This document shows, piece by piece, positions 28,817 to 37,530 of a stretch of DNA of 64,000 nucleotides. Source of the DNA: Pseudomonas sp. G34. Lineage in GTDB: Bacteria > Pseudomonadota > Gammaproteobacteria > Pseudomonadales > Pseudomonadaceae. Positions within the stretch are counted from its first letter, which is position 1; every line of letters begins with the position of its first letter. A program made the translations under genes and the position numbers. The stretch is from the NCBI RefSeq assembly GCF_031119625.1, contig NZ_JAVHZV010000023.1, forward strand, positions 124,001 through 188,000, given 5' to 3'. The notes beneath the pieces were generated by a model. It was not told the origin of the DNA and searched no databases. It worked only from the letters and a program-made list of their open reading frames with translations.

Positions 28817-29785
28817 TCAGAGAAACTGCTCGGCGTGGTGGCAGGCCACTTCACGGCCGTCGAGCGGGCGCAGCAGTGGCAGCTCGGTCTGGCAGCGTTC
28901 GGTGGCGTACGGGCAGCGCTTGTGGAAGGCGCAGCCGGAGGGCGGGTTCAGCGGGTTGGGTAGCTCGCCGACGATCTTGATCTTCGGCTTGCTCGGGTCC
29001 GGGTGAATGGTCGGCGTGGCCGACAGCAGCGCCTTGGTGTACGGGTGCAGCGGGCGCTCGTAGATGCGTTCGCTGGGGCCGATCTCCGCCGGGCGGCCGA
29101 GGTACATCACCAGCACGTCATCGGCGACGTGGCGCACCACCGAGAGGTTGTGGGAGATGAACACGTAGCCGGTCTTGAACTCTTCCTGCAGGTCCATGAA
29201 CAGGTTGAGCACCTGGGCCTGGATCGACACGTCCAGCGCCGAGGTCGGCTCGTCGGCCACCAGCACCTTGGGGGTGAGCATCATGGCGCGGGCCAGGGCG
29301 ATACGCTGGCGCTGGCCGCCGGAGAACATGTGCGGGTAGCGCTGGTAATGCTCGGGGCGCAGGCCGACCTGGCTCATCATCGCCTGCACCTTCTCGCGGC
29401 GTTCGGCACGCGACAGGCTGGTGTTGATGAGCAGCGGCTCGGCCAGTTGATCACCGATCTTCTGCCGCGGGTTGAGCGAGGCGTAGGGGTTCTGAAAGAC
29501 CATCTGCACGTCGCGGCGCAGTTGCTTGCGCGTCTGTGCGTTGGCGCCGTTGACTTCCTGGCCGGCGATCTGCAGCGAGCCCGAAGAAGGTTCTTCGATC
29601 AGGGTCAGCGCACGCGCCAGGGTGGATTTGCCGCAGCCGGATTCACCGACCACGGCCAGGGTCTTGCCAGCCTGCAATTCGAAGGACACACCATTGAGCG
29701 CCTGCACCGTGGCGCTGGGCTTGAACAGGCCCTGTGACACTGAGTAGTGGCGCGTCAGTTGGCGTGCGGTCAGGACAGTCGTCAT
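28817..29785 (-). CDS. dppF: Dipeptide ABC transporter ATPase DppF
   Basis: One of two cytoplasmic ATPases energising dipeptide import. ABC motifs: Walker A VGESGCGKSTL, signature FSGGQRQRIALA, Walker B VLVADEPTSALDV. The C-terminal oligopeptide-transporter extension includes the cysteine cluster GCAFHKRCPYATERC. The start is set at the ATG complementary to 29783-29785, giving TTVLTARQLTRHYSV; the longer frame to 29875 would overlap dppD by 90 bases. The start overlaps the dppD stop (TGATG). It is 322 residues and last gene of the dppBCDF operon. Confidence 0.93.
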   Translation of the reverse strand: MTTVLTARQLTRHYSVSQGLFKPSATVQALNGVSFELQAGKTLAVVGESGCGKSTLARALTLIEEPSSGSLQIAGQEVNGANAQTRKQLRRDVQMVFQNPYASLNPRQKIGDQLAEPLLINTSLSRAERREKVQAMMSQVGLRPEHYQRYPHMFSGGQRQRIALARAMMLTPKVLVADEPTSALDVSIQAQVLNLFMDLQEEFKTGYVFISHNLSVVRHVADDVLVMYLGRPAEIGPSERIYERPLHPYTKALLSATPTIHPDPSKPKIKIVGELPNPLNPPSGCAFHKRCPYATERCQTELPLLRPLDGREVACHHAEQFL

Positions 29786-30759
29786 CACGCCACCTCGGCA
29801 TTCAGATTGAGTGGGAAATAGCAGCGCACCGCGCCGCGCTCGTGGGATTCCAGGGCCGGACGTTGCTCGCGGCACTTGGGCTGCACGTAGGGGCAGCGCG
29901 GCGACAGCAGGCAGCCGTGGGGCCGGTCATAGCGGCCGGGGACGATGCCGGGCAACGTCGACAGGCGCGTGGCGCCCAGGCTGTGCTCGGGAATCGCCTT
30001 GATCAGCGCCTCGGTGTACGGGTGAGTCGGTGCGTCGAACAGCGCCGGTACCTGGCCCAGCTCCACCGCTTGCCCTGCATACATCACGCAGACCCGATTG
30101 GCGGTTTCGGCGACCACGGCCAGGTCGTGGGTGATCAGCACCAGGCCCATGTTCTGCTCGCGCTGCAGGTCGAGCAGCAGCTCCATGATCTGCGCCTGGA
30201 TGGTCACGTCCAGCGCGGTGGTGGGTTCGTCGGCGATCAGCAGCTTGGGCTCGGCGGCAATCGCCATGGCGATCGCCACGCGCTGGCTCATGCCGCCGGA
30301 CAGCTGGTGCGGGAAGGCATCGAGGCGGCTCGCGGCGCCGGGAATCTCCACCCGCTCGAGCAATTGCAGGGCGCGCTGGCGCGCCGCCTTGCCCTTGAGG
30401 CCGAGGTGCTGGCGCAGCACTTCCTCGATCTGGAAGCCGACGGTGAAGCTGGGGTTCAGGGCCGTCATCGGGTCCTGGAAGATCATCGACAAATCCTTGC
30501 CGACGATGTGGCGACGCTGGCGGCCTTTGAGTTTCAGCATGTCGGTGCCGTCGAAGACCAGCCGGTCGGCGCGCACGATGCCGGGCGAGTCGATCAGGCC
30601 CATCAGCGCCATCATGGTCACCGACTTGCCAGAGCCGGACTCGCCGACGATGGCCAGCACTTCGCCCTTGTCGACTTTCAGGTCGAGGCCATCGACCACC
30701 GGCACGGCGTTGGCGTCGCCGAAGCGCACGCTCAGGTTGTTGATTTCCAGCAGGCTCAT
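29785..30759 (-). CDS. dppD: Dipeptide ABC transporter ATPase DppD
   Basis: The second cytoplasmic ATPase of the dipeptide importer, 324 residues. Walker [13 protein letters not shown], signature [12 protein letters not shown], Walker [14 protein letters not shown] and the C-terminal cysteine cluster [15 protein letters not shown] are present. It lies between dppC and dppF on the same strand, overlapping dppF by one base. Confidence 0.95.
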   Translation of the reverse strand: MSLLEINNLSVRFGDANAVPVVDGLDLKVDKGEVLAIVGESGSGKSVTMMALMGLIDSPGIVRADRLVFDGTDMLKLKGRQRRHIVGKDLSMIFQDPMTALNPSFTVGFQIEEVLRQHLGLKGKAARQRALQLLERVEIPGAASRLDAFPHQLSGGMSQRVAIAMAIAAEPKLLIADEPTTALDVTIQAQIMELLLDLQREQNMGLVLITHDLAVVAETANRVCVMYAGQAVELGQVPALFDAPTHPYTEALIKAIPEHSLGATRLSTLPGIVPGRYDRPHGCLLSPRCPYVQPKCREQRPALESHERGAVRCYFPLNLNAEVA

Positions 30760-30822
30760 CGGGTGGCCTCCATCGAATGGCAGGGGGCGGCCGTGGTGCA
30801 GAAAAAGTTCATGGCGGCCTCC

Positions 30823-31731
30823 TCAGATCGCGTTCTTGAGTTTCGGGTCCAGCGCATCGCGCAGGCCGTCGCCCATCAGGTTGATCGCCAATACGCTGAG
30901 CAGAATCGCCAGCCCCGGCAGGGTCACCACCCACCAGGCGCGCTCGATGTAGTCGCGCGCAGAGGCCAGCATGGTGCCCCACTCGGGCGTTGGCGGTTGC
31001 ACGCCGAGGCCGAGGAAGCCCAGGGCGGCAGCGTCGAGAATTGCCGAGGAGAAGCTCAGGGTCGCCTGCACGATCAGCGGCGCCATGCAGTTGGGCAGCA
31101 CGGTGACGAACATCAGCCGTGGCAGGCTGGCACCGGCCAGACGGGCGGCGGTGACATAGTCGCGGTTCAGCTCGCCCATGACCGCAGCGCGGGTCAGGCG
31201 CACGTAGGAGGGCAGCGAAACGATGGCGATGGCGATCACGGTGTTGATCAGGCCTGGGCCGAGGATGGCGACGATGGCCACCGCCAGCAGCAGCGACGGC
31301 AGGGCCAGCATGATGTCCATCAAACGCATGATCGACGGGCCCATCAGGCGCGGGAAGAAGCCGGCGACCAGGCCCAGCAGCAGGCCGGGGATCAGCGAGA
31401 TGACCACCGAGGCCAGGCCGATCAGCAGCGACAGGCGCGCGCCGTGGATCAAGCGCGAGAGCAAATCACGGCCGACTTCGTCGGTGCCGAGGATGAAGCG
31501 CCACTGGCCGCCATCCAGCCATACTGGTGGGGTCAGCAGTGCATCACGGAACTGCTCGCTGGGCGAGTAGGGCGCGATCCACGGCGCGAACAGCGCGCAG
31601 AACACCATCAGGATCATGAAGCCGAGGCCGGCGACGGCGCCCTTGTTATGGCTGAACGCGCTCCAGAATTCCTTCAGCGGCGAGGGGTAGACCAGGCTCT
31701 GGTCGATAGGCGTGGTGGTCGTCGAGGTCAT
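30823..31731 (-). CDS. dppC: Dipeptide ABC transporter permease DppC
   Basis: Inner-membrane permease with about six membrane helices and the characteristic GTDEVGRDLLSRLIHGARLSL start of the transmembrane domain. The permease EAA-like loop is AARLAGASLPRLMFVTVLPN. A cytoplasmic N-terminal tail and first helix (GLGFMILMVFCALFAPWI) precede the domain, as usual for DppC. 302 residues. A 359-base gap with repeats separates it from dppB. Confidence 0.95.
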   Translation of the reverse strand: MTSTTTTPIDQSLVYPSPLKEFWSAFSHNKGAVAGLGFMILMVFCALFAPWIAPYSPSEQFRDALLTPPVWLDGGQWRFILGTDEVGRDLLSRLIHGARLSLLIGLASVVISLIPGLLLGLVAGFFPRLMGPSIMRLMDIMLALPSLLLAVAIVAILGPGLINTVIAIAIVSLPSYVRLTRAAVMGELNRDYVTAARLAGASLPRLMFVTVLPNCMAPLIVQATLSFSSAILDAAALGFLGLGVQPPTPEWGTMLASARDYIERAWWVVTLPGLAILLSVLAINLMGDGLRDALDPKLKNAI

Positions 31732-31800
31732 GCTCGCACCTCATGGGTATTGGATTGGGACGTGGCTCGGTTCGAGCGACGCGACGCCCGGGAGAGCGCG

Positions 31801-31832
31801 ACCTGGGTATCGCGATGCTCAACCCAGGCTAC
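31801..31832. repeat. GTAGCCTGGGTT-type dispersed palindrome, copy 1
   Basis: ACCTGGGT (31801-31808) and ACCCAGGCTAC (31822-31832) are inverted around ATCGCGATGCTCA. A related copy in opposite orientation is at 59851-59886. Confidence 0.7.
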
Positions 31833-31843
31833 GGACGTATTTC

Positions 31844-31916
31844 GTAGGGTGGACGACGCTTTATCCGTCCACCGCGGCGCGGTCATGGTGGATGAGAAAA
31901 GCGTCATCCACCCTAC
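31844..31916. repeat. TAGGGTGGA-type dispersed palindrome, copy 2
   Basis: Starts GTAGGGTGGACGACGC and ends GCGTCATCCACCCTAC, with an inner GTCCACC/GGTGGAT pair. Same family as 23244-23319 and 38819-38908, lying within the dpp operon. Confidence 0.85.
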
Positions 31917-32090
31917 GGAGGTATTGGTATCAGTTGCCATCATGACTCCGGAGAATCGGTTCATGGCCTCGCGAGCTAGCGCGAGGCAAGGAAAAATTCG
32001 TCGAGAGAGCGCAGTTGGCTGTAGCCAATGAGCATCTCGAGAGGGATTTTGACGCGGCATCGCCGACGCGCAGCAGGTCATGGCCGGTTC

Positions 32091-33101
<1,011 letters not shown>

Positions 33102-33171
33102 CGTCGGAGGTACCTCATTGGCCGGTCAGGGCAGCCCGCCGGCATGTGTACCGCCGGCGGTTATTTTTTGT

Positions 33172-34767
33172 CTACTTCACCCGGGTGGTGGCGAAGTTGT
33201 TAGTGGTCAGGGGGCTGATGTGATAGCCCTCGACGTCCTTGCGCATGGCGGTGAACAGTTTCGGGTGAGCCAGGTTGATCCAGGGCTGGTCCTTGGCGTA
33301 GAGCGCCAGGGCCTGGCGATAGAGGCTGGCGCGTTCATCGTTGTCGGTCACGCCACGGGCCTGGGTGATCAGTTCCTGGAACTTAGGGTTGCACCAACGT
33401 GCATAGTTCTCACCGTTTTTTGCCGCTTCGCAGCTCAGCAGCGGGCTCAGGAAGTTGTCCGGGTCGCCGTTGTCACCGGCCCAGCCGGCGGAAACCAGAT
33501 CGGCTTCGCCGTTCTTGGCGCGGCGCAGCATCTCGGCCCATTCCATCACCCGGATATCGACCTTGAGGCCAACCTCGGCAAGGTCGGCCTGCAGCATTTC
33601 CGCCGACAGGCGCGGGTTGGGGTTGGTCTGGCCACCGCCGTTACGGGTGAACAGGGTGATCACCGTGCCTTCGGGCACGCCGGCTTCCTTGAGCAGGGCG
33701 CGAGCCTTGTCCAGGTCGCGGGGCGGGTTGCGGTTGTCGGCGTTGTAGCCGATTAGGGTTGGCGGGTAAGGGTTGACCGCGACCAGCGCGTTGCCCTTGC
33801 CAAACAGCTGCTCGACATGGCGCTGGCGGTCGAAGGCGAGATTGATCGCCTGGCGCACGCGCACGTCGCTCAGGTACTTGTGCTCGGTATTGATGGCGAT
33901 GTAGCCGGTGACGATGGCTTCGATCTCGTCGACCTTGAGGTTGGCGTCGGCCTTGATCGCAGGCACGTCATCGGGCTTGGGATAGACCGCCACCTGGCAT
34001 TCGTTGGCGCGCAGCTTCTGCAGGCGCACGTTGTTGTCGGTGGTGATGGCGAAGATCAGCGGGTCGCTGGGCGGCTTGCCACGGAAGTAGTCGGGGTTGG
34101 CCTTGTAGCGAACCTGGGCGTCCTTGTTGTAGCGCTGGAAGATGAACGGCCCGGTGCCGATCGGCTTGCTGTTGAGCTCGGCGGTCTTGCCGGCCTTGAG
34201 CAGTTGATCGCCGTACTCGGCGGAGTAGATCGAGGTAAAGGCCATGGCCATGTCACGCAGGAAGGGCGCTTCCGGGCGGTTCAGGGTGATGACCACGGTG
34301 TGCTCGTCGGTCTTGCTCACCGACTTGAGCAATTGCCGGAACGCCATGCTCTCGAAGTAGGGGTAGCCGACGTTGACCTTGTCGTGCCACGGGTGCTTGG
34401 GGTCGAGCTGGCGATTGAGGCTCCACAGCACGTCATCGGCGTTGAATTCTCGGGTGGGGGTGAAGTAATCGGTGCTGTGGAATTTCACACCCTCGCGCAG
34501 GTGGAAGGTGTAGGTCAGACCATCGGCGCTGACCTCCCAGCGTTCGGCCAGCGCCGGCTGGATCTCGGTGGTGCCGGGTTTGAAGTCGACCAGGCGGTTG
34601 AACACCGTCTCGGCCGAGGCATCGGCGGTCACCGCGGTGGTGTACTGGACGATGTCGAAGCCTTCGGGGCTCGCTTCGGTGCATACCACCAGCGGCTTGG
34701 CAGCGAGGTTGCCGGCGGCGCCGAGAACGATGGCGGCCAGGGCGGCGCGGAGCGGTAACGATTGCAT
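33172..34767 (-). CDS. dppA: Periplasmic dipeptide-binding protein, DppA-like (nearest dppB)
   Basis: A periplasmic solute-binding protein of family 5 (peptide/nickel type), 531 residues. The signal peptide is SLPLRAALAAIVLGAAGNLAAK. Family motifs: LVVCTEASPEGFD, ALAERWEVSADGLTYTFHLR (split over the SBP signature), YNADDVLWSLNR-like region EFNADDVLWS, PIGTGPFIFQRY, and GWAGDNGDPDNFLSPLL. It is more divergent from the other two dppA-like products in this window than they are from each other. It stands just before dppB, at the place of dppA4 in P. aeruginosa. Peptide specificity cannot be read from sequence. Confidence 0.93.
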   Translation of the reverse strand: MQSLPLRAALAAIVLGAAGNLAAKPLVVCTEASPEGFDIVQYTTAVTADASAETVFNRLVDFKPGTTEIQPALAERWEVSADGLTYTFHLREGVKFHSTDYFTPTREFNADDVLWSLNRQLDPKHPWHDKVNVGYPYFESMAFRQLLKSVSKTDEHTVVITLNRPEAPFLRDMAMAFTSIYSAEYGDQLLKAGKTAELNSKPIGTGPFIFQRYNKDAQVRYKANPDYFRGKPPSDPLIFAITTDNNVRLQKLRANECQVAVYPKPDDVPAIKADANLKVDEIEAIVTGYIAINTEHKYLSDVRVRQAINLAFDRQRHVEQLFGKGNALVAVNPYPPTLIGYNADNRNPPRDLDKARALLKEAGVPEGTVITLFTRNGGGQTNPNPRLSAEMLQADLAEVGLKVDIRVMEWAEMLRRAKNGEADLVSAGWAGDNGDPDNFLSPLLSCEAAKNGENYARWCNPKFQELITQARGVTDNDERASLYRQALALYAKDQPWINLAHPKLFTAMRKDVEGYHISPLTTNNFATTRVK

Positions 34768-34793
34768 GGAGTGCCCCCTGCTAATCAGGTCAG

Positions 34794-34836
34794 CATAGAC
34801 GTCACGGCCCGCACGCGGCAGGCCGTGACGTCTATG
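34794..34836. terminator. Long perfect hairpin between two dppA-like genes
   Basis: A 16-bp perfect inverted repeat: CATAGACGTCACGGCC (34794-34809) and GGCCGTGACGTCTATG (34821-34836), with an 11-base loop. It lies in the 231-base gap downstream of one dppA-like gene and just upstream of the next. No T-run on the minus strand. It may set differential expression of the two genes through mRNA processing or partial termination. Confidence 0.65.
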
Positions 34837-34852
34837 CCCAGAAAATATTCAA

Positions 34853-34873
34853 CGCCACGTGGGCTACGTGGCG
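34853..34873. repeat. Second hairpin in the same gap
   Basis: CGCCACGT (34853-34860) and ACGTGGCG (34866-34873), a perfect 8-bp stem with a GGGCT loop, 17 bases from the preceding hairpin. Confidence 0.6.
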
Positions 34874-34998
34874 TCATGCGTACCGGTCGATAAGCCGAAG
34901 GTGCTGGAGGTGAGCGCTTTCACGGCAAGGCTCCGCAGCTGTTTCAACCCATCGCCCGGCCACTTCGCAGAGGCATCCGCGAAGTGGTCGGTACGCGA

Positions 34999-36594
34999 TC
35001 AGTCGTTGCTCACACCGATGAAGCTGTTACGGCCGAACGGGCTGATCTGGAAGCCCTTCACGCTGGCACGCATCGGTTGGTAGACGGTGGAGTGGGCGAT
35101 CGGGGTGATCGGCACTTCACGCTTGAGCACCACCTGGGCCTGCTTGTACAGCTCGGTACGCTCGTTCTGGTCGGTCACCCGCTTGGCAGCGACTACCAGC
35201 TTGTCGTATTCGGCATCGCACCACTTGGAGAAGTTGTTGCCGTCTACCGAGGCGCAGCCGTACAGGGTGCCGAGCCAGTTGTCGGGGTCACCATTGTCGC
35301 CCGTCCAGCCGATCAGCATGGCGTCGTGCTCGCCGGCGTGGGCGCGCTTGATGTACTCGCCCCACTCGTAGCTGACGATACGCGCCTTGACGCCGATCTT
35401 GGCCCAGTCGGCCTGGAGCATCTCAGCCATCAGGCGGGCGTTGGGGTTGTATGGGCGCTGCACGGGCATGGCCCACAGGGTGATCTCGGTGCCTTCCTTG
35501 ACGCCAGCAGCCTTGAGCAGCTCCTTGGCTTTTTCAGGGTTGTAGCCGGCGTCCTTGATCGACTCGTCGTAGGACCACTGTGTCGGCGGCATGCCGTTGA
35601 CGGCCAGTTGGCCGGCGCCCTGGTACACGGCGTCGATGATCGCCTGCTTGTTCACGGCCATGTCCAGCGCCTGGCGCACTTCGAGCTTGTCGAACGGCGC
35701 ACGGGTCACGTTGTAGGCGATGTAGCCCAGGTTGTAGCCCGGAGCGGTCGGCACGTTGAGGTTCTTGTCCGCCTGCAGGCCCTTGAGGTCGGCCGGGCGC
35801 GGGTTGAGGGTGATCTGGCACTCGCCGGCGCGCAGCTTCTGGGCACGTACCGAGGCGTCGGTGTTGATCGAGAAGATCAGGTTGTCGATCTTCACCTGCT
35901 CAGGCGCCCAGTACTCCTTGTTGCCCTTGTAGCGAATCGCCGCGTCCTTCTGGTAACGGCTGAACACGAACGGGCCGGTGCCGATCGGCTTCTGGTTGAT
36001 TTCCGAGGCCTTGCCGGCCTTGAGCAGCTGGTCGGCGTACTCGGCCGAGTGCACGGCGGCGAAGTTCATCGCCAGGTTCTGCACGAAGGCGGCGTCCACG
36101 GCGTTGAGGGTGAAGACCACGGTGTGGTCGTCGGTCTTCTCGATCTTGGCGATGTTCTTGTCCAGGCCCATATCGGTGAAGTACGGGAACTCGCTGGGGT
36201 ACGCCTTGCGGAACGGGTGGTTGCGATCGAGCATGCGCTGGAAGGTGAACAGCACGTCGTCGGCGTTGAATTCGCGAGTCGGCTTGAAGTAGTCGGTGGT
36301 GTGGAACTTGACCCCTTCACGCAGGTGGAAGGTGTAGGTCAGGCCGTCTTCGCTGATGTCCCAGGAAGTGGCCAGGCCCGGCTGGGCCTTGGTGCCGCCG
36401 CGCTCGAATTCGGCCAGGCGGTTGAAGATGGTTTCCGAGGCCGCGTCGAAGTCGGTGCCGGTGGTGTACTGGCCGGGGTCGAAACCGCCCGGGCTGCCTT
36501 CGGAGCAATACACCAGATTGCTGGCTTGGGCGAGCGAAACACTGGAGAGCAGACCTGCAGTGAGCAGAGCCTTGCACAGGAGAGACATGCGCAT
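34999..36594 (-). CDS. dppA: Periplasmic dipeptide-binding protein, DppA-like (next to psdR)
   Basis: A family 5 solute-binding protein of 531 residues. The signal peptide is RMSLLCKALLTAGLLSSVSLAQA, and the mature protein begins SNLVYCSEGSPGGFDPGQY. Further motifs: LREGVKFHTTDYFKPTREFN, PIGTGPFVFSRYQKDA, GMPPTQWSYDESIKDAGY and GWTGDNGDPDNWLGTLYGC. The start ATG (complement 36592-36594) has AGAGG 6 bases upstream; a second ATG lies two codons further in. It is very like the product at 39031-40629, so the two are close paralogues. Two psdR-like palindromes lie upstream. It corresponds by position to dppA3 of P. aeruginosa. Confidence 0.95.
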   Translation of the reverse strand: MRMSLLCKALLTAGLLSSVSLAQASNLVYCSEGSPGGFDPGQYTTGTDFDAASETIFNRLAEFERGGTKAQPGLATSWDISEDGLTYTFHLREGVKFHTTDYFKPTREFNADDVLFTFQRMLDRNHPFRKAYPSEFPYFTDMGLDKNIAKIEKTDDHTVVFTLNAVDAAFVQNLAMNFAAVHSAEYADQLLKAGKASEINQKPIGTGPFVFSRYQKDAAIRYKGNKEYWAPEQVKIDNLIFSINTDASVRAQKLRAGECQITLNPRPADLKGLQADKNLNVPTAPGYNLGYIAYNVTRAPFDKLEVRQALDMAVNKQAIIDAVYQGAGQLAVNGMPPTQWSYDESIKDAGYNPEKAKELLKAAGVKEGTEITLWAMPVQRPYNPNARLMAEMLQADWAKIGVKARIVSYEWGEYIKRAHAGEHDAMLIGWTGDNGDPDNWLGTLYGCASVDGNNFSKWCDAEYDKLVVAAKRVTDQNERTELYKQAQVVLKREVPITPIAHSTVYQPMRASVKGFQISPFGRNSFIGVSND

Positions 36595-36681
36595 GCGAAC
36601 CTCTTTTTCTTTTTGTTCGCGCCTGGGTTCAGCGCGAGCTCGGAATGCGGTGATAGCGGATAGCTCACCGGGTCGGGCTCG

Positions 36682-36703
36682 AAATTAAGTCATGCTGAAA
36701 TTT
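36682..36703. promoter_or_regulatory. Candidate PsdR operator upstream of dppA-like gene, site 1
   Basis: Half-sites AAATTAAG and GCTGAAATTT around TCAT. It matches the palindromes at 37417-37437 and 37450-37470 in outline. It lies 88-109 bases before the dppA start. Inferred operator. Confidence 0.5.
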
Positions 36704-36713
36704 CGGTCAACAA

Positions 36714-36734
36714 AAATTAAGCAGCACTAACATT
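36714..36734. promoter_or_regulatory. Candidate PsdR operator upstream of dppA-like gene, site 2
   Basis: AAATTAAGC and CACTAACATT around AG; it agrees at 16 of 21 positions with the perfect palindrome at 37450-37470. The centre lies about 32 bases from site 1, as in the other pair. Inferred operator. Confidence 0.5.
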
Positions 36735-36764
36735 GCGCATAATTGCCCTGAATTGGGGCGAAAA

Positions 36765-37331
36765 TCACTCGTTGAGGGGGCGGTCGTCGAAAAGTGCCAT
36801 GGTGGTCATGGTCAGCACTTCGGCAGGCGCGTCGGCGGCGTTGGCCAGGCGATGCAGCTTGCCGGCATCGAAATGCACCGAGTCGCCGGGGCCCAGCGGA
36901 TACTCGCGACCCTCGATGGTGTAGACGATCTGCCCGGCCAGCACGTAGGAGAACTCCACGCCCTCGTGGGCGATCAGCTCCGACTCGTAGCCCACCGGGA
37001 TATTCATCTTCACCGCATTGATCGAGTTGCCGGGAAACGAGCTGGACAGCCGCTCGTAGGCCAGCAGCTGGCCGCCGACGGTGTAGCGTACCCGCTGGTC
37101 GACGTGGGAGTCGGGCTGCGCCTGTTCGGGCTGATCGAACAGTGCGTTGAGCGGCACGTTCAGCGACTTGGCGATGCTCGCCAGGGACGAGATCGACACC
37201 CCGGTGAGGTTGCGTTCGGCCTGGGACAGGAAGCTGGCGGTCAGGCCGGCGTCGGCCGCTACCTGATTGAGGGTCTTGCCGGCGGCCCGCCGATAGCGGC
37301 GCAGGCGTTCGCCAATGCGATCTGCTGACAT
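36765..37331 (-). CDS. psdR: XRE-cupin transcriptional regulator PsdR
   Basis: A 188-residue DNA-binding regulator. The N-terminal XRE helix-turn-helix spans about residues 8-62 (RIGERLRRYRRAAGKTLNQVA, AGLTASFLSQAERNLTGVSIS, SLASIAKSLNVPLNAL). The C-terminal half is a cupin (YESELIAHEGVEFSYVLAG, GREYPLGPGDSVHFDAGKLHRLAN), probably the ligand sensor. In P. aeruginosa, PsdR represses the adjacent peptidase mdpA and dipeptide uptake genes, and psdR mutants gain dipeptide growth. The same divergent layout (psdR minus, mdpA plus) is seen here. The start is set at ATG 37331; the frame extends 44 codons further through the operator region, which is not family-like. No strong ribosome site is visible. 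Confidence 0.92.
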   Translation of the reverse strand: MSADRIGERLRRYRRAAGKTLNQVAADAGLTASFLSQAERNLTGVSISSLASIAKSLNVPLNALFDQPEQAQPDSHVDQRVRYTVGGQLLAYERLSSSFPGNSINAVKMNIPVGYESELIAHEGVEFSYVLAGQIVYTIEGREYPLGPGDSVHFDAGKLHRLANAADAPAEVLTMTTMALFDDRPLNE

Positions 37332-37416
37332 GGTGGAGGTTCGTTGTTCGAATGGGCCGAGTATACCTGTACCTAGGCGAGGCGGCGTACGGAGTTGAGC
37401 CGGAAGATTAGCGGGC

Positions 37417-37437
37417 TTTTTAAGTCCCACTGAAAAA
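37417..37437. promoter_or_regulatory. Candidate PsdR operator in psdR-mdpA intergenic region, site 1
   Basis: TTTTTAAGT and ACTGAAAAA around CCC. It has the same outline as the perfect site 33 bases away, differing at the outer bases. It lies between the divergent starts of psdR and mdpA. Confidence 0.6.
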
Positions 37438-37449
37438 TACTTTGACCGG

Positions 37450-37470
37450 AATTTAAGTTGCACTTAAATT
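37450..37470. promoter_or_regulatory. Candidate PsdR operator in psdR-mdpA intergenic region, site 2 (perfect palindrome)
   Basis: AATTTAAGT and ACTTAAATT are perfect 9-bp inverted repeats around TGC. It is the strongest member of a set of four similar sites, two here and two before the dppA-like gene. Its position suggests autoregulation of psdR and control of mdpA. Binding by PsdR is inferred. Confidence 0.65.
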
Positions 37471-37530
37471 TTGCCCCAGTGAACGACCCGGCAGCGATCT
37501 CCGTTGCCGTCGCCAGACGAGGATGTGCAG

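Larger units (their letters stand above)
31732..32090. other. Gap inside the dpp operon filled with dispersed repeats
   Basis: No gene is supported here. The segment lies between dppB and dppC, which are usually adjacent, and contains two repeat types (31801-31832 and 31844-31916). About 170 further bases show nothing recognisable. Confidence 0.7.
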
